A stretch of 64,000 nucleotides of DNA from Lachnospiraceae bacterium XPB1003. GTDB lineage: Bacteria > Bacillota > Clostridia > Lachnospirales > Lachnospiraceae. Positions 59,762-64,000 of this stretch are shown here, piece by piece (the stretch's first letter is position 1; every line of letters begins with the position of its first letter). The notes under the pieces were generated by a model. The model saw only the letters and a program-made list of their open reading frames with translations, did no database searches and was not told where the DNA came from. The translations under genes and the position numbers were made by a program. The DNA is taken from the NCBI GenBank assembly GCA_900102065.1, contig FMVK01000012.1:1-64000 (forward strand), read 5' to 3'.

Positions 59762-60157
59762 TCACAGATCGATGATGCGAATGCATCTCCTGCAATTGGG
59801 GATTATGATCAGTTCATTATGATCACTGATAAGGAACAGACGCTCGGAGGCGCTTTCATAGTCAATGGCTATGATGGTGCCTTCGGCTTTTTTGTATCCG
59901 TCCTCTTCTCCGGAGATAAGTGGAGTTTCTGTCCATTCGTTACCCAGTACAGATCTGAAAAGAACAGGGTGTCCGTCTGCGGCCCTGCCTGCGGCTGCAT
60001 AGCCTTCGCCGATACGTATCCCGCAGGTGAAATAGATCTCGGGATATGAATCTTTATATTTTGAATTGAAATCAAAAAACTGCCCCTGAATGAAAAGGCG
60101 GCCTTCAGGATCTGTAAAAATTGCCGTTTCATTGAGGTCAGTTTTTTTCTGTTCCAT
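59762..60157 (-). CDS. Small unknown protein coupled to GH3
   Basis: A 131-residue soluble protein, no recognised family, no signal peptide. Beta-rich pattern with repeated aromatic and Gly turns (GRLFIQGQFFDFN, RIGEGYAAAGRAADGHPV, RLFLISDHNELIII). Its ATG follows the GH3 stop directly (TAAATG), so it is translationally coupled to GH3. Its own stop touches that of GH115. It may be a carbohydrate-binding or accessory factor, but that is inference. Confidence 0.65.
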   Translation of the reverse strand: MEQKKTDLNETAIFTDPEGRLFIQGQFFDFNSKYKDSYPEIYFTCGIRIGEGYAAAGRAADGHPVLFRSVLGNEWTETPLISGEEDGYKKAEGTIIAIDYESASERLFLISDHNELIIIPNCRRCIRIIDL

Positions 60158-62872
60158 TTATCTTACCGTTACGGGAACTGTTCCTGTCATTGTCTTGCCG
60201 TTGTAGGTCACGTCTGCACTTATGAGTGCTGTGCCGGGAGCGATGGCGGTTACAAGACCGTTTGCGTCAATGGTTGCGACCGATGTATCGGAGACGGAAT
60301 AAACAGGACGAAGGGCGGCATTTAATATTCTTGAAGTATCAAGTGCTACTGCCACCGTATTGACACAGGCTGTTTCACCGGTCTTGATGATAGTCCTGTC
60401 GATCTCAGTGGTTACGGCTGCGAGAGGAGCATCCCAAACTCCGTCGATATGTACGGTCTTGGTAAGAACGATATCACTGCTGCTCTTTGCAAGCTCGATG
60501 ACATAATCACCGGGTTCAACTACCATCTTATTTTTCAGATTACTCCAGAAAGCCAGTTCGGAAACTGGAAGTTTTATTACAGCTTTTTCTGAGGTTCCCG
60601 CTTTTATAAATATTTTGGTGAAGCCCTTAAGCTGTCTTGCAGGCTTCTTGTCATGCATATCTTCGGGGATGACTTTGCTTACATAGAGCTCTACGATCTC
60701 TTTGCCGTCATACTTTCCTGTATTGCTGATATCAGCTGAGATCACCATGGTATCATTTGCATCGAAGGCGGAAGACTTCTCTGAGCTCCCATCCTTTGTT
60801 ATCTTCATATCGGCATAATCATAGCTTGTATATGAGAGACCGTATCCGAAGGGGAAAAGTGTACTGCCTTTAAAGTATTGGTATGTACGTCCTTTGCGGT
60901 TTACCGTATCGAAGCGATAGATACCGTAATCATTAACGGGAGGTAGATCATCCATATTCCTGTACCATGTGGCTGTAAGCTTTGCATTGGGATTCACTTT
61001 TCCAAAGAGTACATCTGCCAGTGCCGTTCCCTGTTCCTGTCCTGCGAAATGCTCATTGATAATTGTATGTGCCTTGTCGAAGAAGGAGCCCGTTACTGCA
61101 CCCAGCGCATTGATAACCACAATGGTATTGGGATTTGCTTCGATCATCTTTTCGATCTTCTCGTTCTGACCGTAGGGGAGATCGAGCTCCGTGCGGTCAT
61201 TTTCTTCGGATGCATTGGATGCATCGGTTCCTGCGATGATGATCACGATATCGGCATCTTTGGCAGCAGTAAGAGCACGTTCAAAGAGCATGTCGTCATC
61301 CGCTCTGACATCGGGATCTTCCGTGACAAATTTCTTCGGAGATCTGATAGCATCGGTGATATTGTGATAATCGTATCCGGGGGCCATGAACTTGAGGCAG
61401 AAATTCTTTGCGAAGCTTAACTGTTTTATGGAGAGTCCCAGTTCTTTCGCTTCTGCTGCTTCTTCAGCATCTGCTTCCTTTGAACGTTTGATGGCATCGG
61501 GAGATTCGTTGTCTGCTCCGGGCAGTCTTCCGTCCACGCCTTCACGGAATTCCTTTCCGCAGCACCAACCCTTTTCGTAGAGGACTTCCGTATCGTTATC
61601 CTTAAGCGCATTCTTTATGCCGTCCAAAGCAAGGACATTGACTGTAGTATCGATACGGTTGCTACCGCATGAATATCCGCCGAGCTCACGGTAGATTGCA
61701 TTGGGTCCGATGACCAGCACTTTCTTTCCTTTAAGATCATCCTTTGAAAGAGGGAGAAGTGCATCATCGTTTTTAAGCAATACGATGGAATCGTCTGCGA
61801 TATCGAGGCAGAGTTTCTGTTTTTCTGCTGTGCAGACATCATCCCAACCGATATTCCTGTAAGCGTAGTCACCTTCTTCATCGAAGAGTCCAAGTCTGAA
61901 TCTTACGGTGAAGATCCTGGTAAGTGCTCTGTTTATCACATCTTCGGAGATGAGGCCGTTTTTTACCGCTCTCACTAATGGACTCTGATATTCTTCGCCA
62001 CAGCTGAGATCGGTGCCGGCGGAAAGAGAAATGGCAGCAGCTTCATCGAGATTCTTTGCGTAATAGTGACCGGTGGTTTTTTCATCGGACTGAATGTTCA
62101 TGATGTCATTGAAAACAATATTCTCGTAAACATCGGATACCGCACCGCAGTCGGAAACAACGAATCCGTCAAAGCCCCATTCCTCGCGGAGAAGGTGAGT
62201 GAGCAGTTTTTCATTGGCAGAAGCGGGGACGCCGTTTACACGGTTGTAGCTGGTCATTATGCTCTGTGCATGACCGTAGAGGACAGCATCCCTGAACTGT
62301 CTCGTGTAATATTCACGGAGTGTTGCTTCATCCACGTTGGAGCTTCCGTTGTGTCTGTTGTTCTCGGAACTGTTGAGTGCATAGTGCTTGGGGGTGGCGC
62401 AGGTCTTAAGGACATTGGGATCGTCACCCTGCATACCCTGTACATATTTGATGGCAAGCTTTCCGGTGAGGAAGGGGTCCTCTCCGAAATTCTCATCGGA
62501 TCTTCCGTTTCTGGGATCCCTTGCCAGATTGATGGTGGGACACCAGTCATTTAATTCATATCCGTAGATATTGTGATATGCTCTTATTTCATCGGAGATG
62601 GCAGAAGCTACTTCCTTTATCTTATCCGGATCCCAGGACTGGCTCATGGCAAGGCAGACCGGGAAGCTGGTGACATCCATCTTATCGTATTTAAAAGGTC
62701 CGAAATATCCATGGGAAGCTTCGTTCCAGTATTCGTAATGCGGGACATTAAGACGGGGGATGGGGGCAGCGTGATTCTGCAGCTGTGTTATCTTTTCCTC
62801 AAAAGTCATCTCGGCTACGAGTGCAGATGCCCGCTCCTTGGCGGATCTGGTCTTGTCTTCGTAAATCTTCAT
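60158..62872 (-). CDS. Glycoside hydrolase family 3 (beta-xylosidase type) with C-terminal Big_2-like domain
   Basis: A 904-residue GH3 enzyme. The N-terminal barrel shows YWNEASHGYFG, KHYALNSSENNRHNGSSN and the nucleophile Asp in VVSDCGAVSD (about residue 241). The second domain (about 355-600) ends in a SNASEENDRTELDLPYGQ segment, followed by a fibronectin-III-like domain (about 680-770) and, last, a Big_2-type Ig-like repeat (about 830-904: SVATIDANGLVTAIAPGTA). The ATEANHGY-like motif places it near beta-xylosidases. I start at ATG 62872, preceded by AAAGGA; a TTG at 62881 lies inside the spacer. No signal peptide, so the Big_2 domain is unexpected. Confidence 0.9.
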   Translation of the reverse strand: MKIYEDKTRSAKERASALVAEMTFEEKITQLQNHAAPIPRLNVPHYEYWNEASHGYFGPFKYDKMDVTSFPVCLAMSQSWDPDKIKEVASAISDEIRAYHNIYGYELNDWCPTINLARDPRNGRSDENFGEDPFLTGKLAIKYVQGMQGDDPNVLKTCATPKHYALNSSENNRHNGSSNVDEATLREYYTRQFRDAVLYGHAQSIMTSYNRVNGVPASANEKLLTHLLREEWGFDGFVVSDCGAVSDVYENIVFNDIMNIQSDEKTTGHYYAKNLDEAAAISLSAGTDLSCGEEYQSPLVRAVKNGLISEDVINRALTRIFTVRFRLGLFDEEGDYAYRNIGWDDVCTAEKQKLCLDIADDSIVLLKNDDALLPLSKDDLKGKKVLVIGPNAIYRELGGYSCGSNRIDTTVNVLALDGIKNALKDNDTEVLYEKGWCCGKEFREGVDGRLPGADNESPDAIKRSKEADAEEAAEAKELGLSIKQLSFAKNFCLKFMAPGYDYHNITDAIRSPKKFVTEDPDVRADDDMLFERALTAAKDADIVIIIAGTDASNASEENDRTELDLPYGQNEKIEKMIEANPNTIVVINALGAVTGSFFDKAHTIINEHFAGQEQGTALADVLFGKVNPNAKLTATWYRNMDDLPPVNDYGIYRFDTVNRKGRTYQYFKGSTLFPFGYGLSYTSYDYADMKITKDGSSEKSSAFDANDTMVISADISNTGKYDGKEIVELYVSKVIPEDMHDKKPARQLKGFTKIFIKAGTSEKAVIKLPVSELAFWSNLKNKMVVEPGDYVIELAKSSSDIVLTKTVHIDGVWDAPLAAVTTEIDRTIIKTGETACVNTVAVALDTSRILNAALRPVYSVSDTSVATIDANGLVTAIAPGTALISADVTYNGKTMTGTVPVTVR

Positions 62873-62945
62873 AGGGGTCAATCCTTTCTGTGTTTAAAAG
62901 TGATAAAGGGCCATATGCCGAAAGCGGTTTCCTTCCCGCAAGGAT

Positions 62946-62974
62946 AGGATAAAGATACTGATAAATACCGTCAA
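62946..62974 (-). promoter_or_regulatory. Promoter of GH3 and the small gene
   Basis: On the minus strand TTGACG (62974-62969), 17-base spacer, TATCCT (62951-62946). A GAAAGCGGTTTC block (62920-62931) lies just downstream of the start point. Confidence 0.65.
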
Positions 62975-63040
62975 GGGGATGAAATATATGTTTTTGGAGG
63001 GGGGAGGACATAGAGTTTATCGGGAATATTATGATTACAC

Positions 63041-63069
63041 TTGAACTTAAAAATATGTTAAAATACAGT
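63041..63069 (+). promoter_or_regulatory. Probable promoter of the DUF624 gene
   Basis: TTGAAC (63041-63046), 17-base spacer, TACAGT (63064-63069). Confidence 0.45.
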
Positions 63070-63134
63070 CTATTATGCGAAAATTTGGTCTTTGGAGACG
63101 CTTTTTTAAGATTTTTTGGAAGTGAGGTCACGGT

Positions 63135-63896
63135 ATGGGCGGAATATTAAATCCCAACAGTAAAGTAATGCAGGAGATTTCCAGGGCGACAGACTGTCTG
63201 ATCGTTAAGATCCTGTTTATCATATTCAGCATTCCGATTATCACTGTAGGTGCTGCTTTTACGGCGCAGTATTATGTCATAATGAAGATGGCCCGTGGTG
63301 AAGATCCTTCGGTCATAAAAGACTTCTGGAAATCATTTAAAGAGAATTTCAAGCAGTCCACTGTCATATGGATAATCAATCTTTTATTTTTGATCTTCCT
63401 GACGGCCGATTGGATCATCATACTGAGAAAAGATTTTTCATTAACTGTAGGCAAGGCTCTTTTTGCAGTATTTACGCTGTTCGTAATAGTCGGCTTTTTA
63501 TGCATGTATGCATTTATCGCAAGATTCTCGGCGACAAACATGATGGCCATCAGAGCGGGCTTCCTCATGGCTTTCTTAAAGTTTCCGGCGCTGGTATTGA
63601 TGCTTATTTTCATGATCTCCCCTTATTTCGTAGGTGTATGGTATTTCAAATATCTTCCCATTATCTGGGTGGTCATGAAGCTGGTTGAAGTGCTTTTTAG
63701 CGGCAAGGTTCTGGTAAGTACCTTTGCCAAAGTCGAAAAAGGTACCTTAAATAAGTCGGAAGATACTGATGCAAAAGAAAACAGTGAGGAGGAAGATTCC
63801 GACTCGGAAGAAAAGGATCCTGTTGAAGCAAAGCATGATCCCGAAGAGGAAGCAGACTCTGATGACAAGAAGAGTTCCGAAGATAAGAATGATTGA
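63135..63896 (+). CDS. DUF624 (YesL-like) membrane protein with acidic tail
   Basis: A 253-residue protein. The first 200 residues fit DUF624/YesL: an N-terminal amphipathic part (GILNPNSKVMQEISRATDCL), about five membrane segments, and a conserved RGEDPSVIKDFWKSFKENFKQST loop. The last 48 residues are a very acidic Ser/Glu/Asp/Lys tail without structure. YesL genes lie with two-component systems and ABC sugar importers in Firmicutes; the gene that follows looks like a sensor kinase. GAGGT precedes ATG 63135. Confidence 0.85.
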   Translation: MGGILNPNSKVMQEISRATDCLIVKILFIIFSIPIITVGAAFTAQYYVIMKMARGEDPSVIKDFWKSFKENFKQSTVIWIINLLFLIFLTADWIIILRKDFSLTVGKALFAVFTLFVIVGFLCMYAFIARFSATNMMAIRAGFLMAFLKFPALVLMLIFMISPYFVGVWYFKYLPIIWVVMKLVEVLFSGKVLVSTFAKVEKGTLNKSEDTDAKENSEEEDSDSEEKDPVEAKHDPEEEADSDDKKSSEDKND

Positions 63897-63904
63897 GATT
63901 CTGA

Positions 63905-64000
63905 ATGGGTAAGTTTCGGGAAAAAGTAGAAGAGTGGTTAAATGACAGATCACTGCGCGTAAAAATGCGCATTATTTACCTGGTCTGTGTTTTGCTGCCG
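63905..64000 (+). CDS. Probable sensor histidine kinase (YesM-like), N-terminus only
   Basis: Thirty-two codons run from ATG 63905 off the right edge: MGKFREKVEEWLNDRSLRVK, then the start of a membrane segment MRIIYLVCVLLP. The pattern 'SLR-K-R-IYL-CVLLP' and the DUF624 gene directly upstream (gap of eight bases) fit YesM-family sensor kinases. The family cannot be proven from this fragment. Confidence 0.5.
   Translation, partial: MGKFREKVEEWLNDRSLRVKMRIIYLVCVLLP

Overview
The window reads as chromosomal DNA of a Lachnospiraceae-type bacterium (Clostridia), probably a gut or rumen plant-fibre degrader of the Butyrivibrio/Pseudobutyrivibrio kind. The grounds are: a Gram-positive housekeeping order (rpmB / asp23-like / fakA / recG; rpsB-tsf ... 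pyrH-frr-uppS-cdsA-dxr-rseP ... ispG-polC), PolC-type polymerase, strong AGGAGG ribosome sites, TTG and GTG starts, many GGDEF/EAL proteins, and a set of xylan-oligosaccharide hydrolases without signal peptides. The genus is an inference.

Layout. 1-405: 3' end of an Rpn/PD-(D/E)XK transposase-family gene. 484-3295: NUDIX, a small unknown, DUF2953 (YtfI-like), YtfJ and a J-domain coiled-coil protein. 3346-8007: divergent rpmB and asp23-like/fakA/recG. 8077-11928: a cytoplasmic GH43 enzyme, a GlsB-like membrane protein, and kdgK-eda behind a promoter carrying a perfect cre/LacI-type palindrome. 12111-15795: unknown membrane protein, TetR with operator, alpha/beta hydrolase, and a fumarylacetoacetase-family gene broken by one in-frame TAG. 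16042-20993: a 1328-residue GAF-GGDEF-GGDEF-EAL-PAS protein and a PrsW-like protease. 21002-41245: the translation, envelope, isoprenoid and replication block, with extra genes for a deacetylase, a bactofilin, a PP2C phosphatase, a Ser/Thr kinase and a zinc-ribbon membrane protein. 41413: tRNA-Glu(CUC). 41704-46818: small membrane protein, chemoreceptor, MarR-EAL pair.

46837-54577 is a pentose and oligoxylan region: araD-rpe, a ROK regulator, DUF4867 plus an L-fucose/L-arabinose isomerase-family enzyme, a type-B carboxylesterase and a GH8 Rex-type exo-oligoxylanase. 54625-62974 holds, on the minus strand, a LacI-type sugar-binding domain fused to a diguanylate cyclase; divergent from it GH115 alpha-glucuronidase; and, convergent, GH3 with a small unknown partner. 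63041-64000 begins a DUF624 membrane protein/probable sensor kinase locus.

How the parts fit. GH8, GH43, GH3, GH115 and the esterase appear cytoplasmic and together could reduce imported acidic xylo-oligosaccharides to xylose, arabinose, acetate and glucuronate. AraD, Rpe and the isomerase feed pentoses to the pentose-phosphate pathway; KdgK and Eda finish uronate breakdown. Three upstream regions (araD, the ROK gene, DUF4867-isomerase) share a TAAAA-N3-TTTTA-like palindrome at the promoter, which suggests a local ROK regulon. The LacI-like sensor fused to GGDEF lacks a DNA-binding domain and would link sugar availability directly to c-di-GMP. It and two GGDEF/EAL proteins make c-di-GMP signalling the second theme. 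The most unusual items are the sugar-sensing cyclase, the ROK-type operators, the structured leader before rpsB, the single amber codon in the FAH gene, and the enlarged EF-Ts, bactofilin and PolC proteins.
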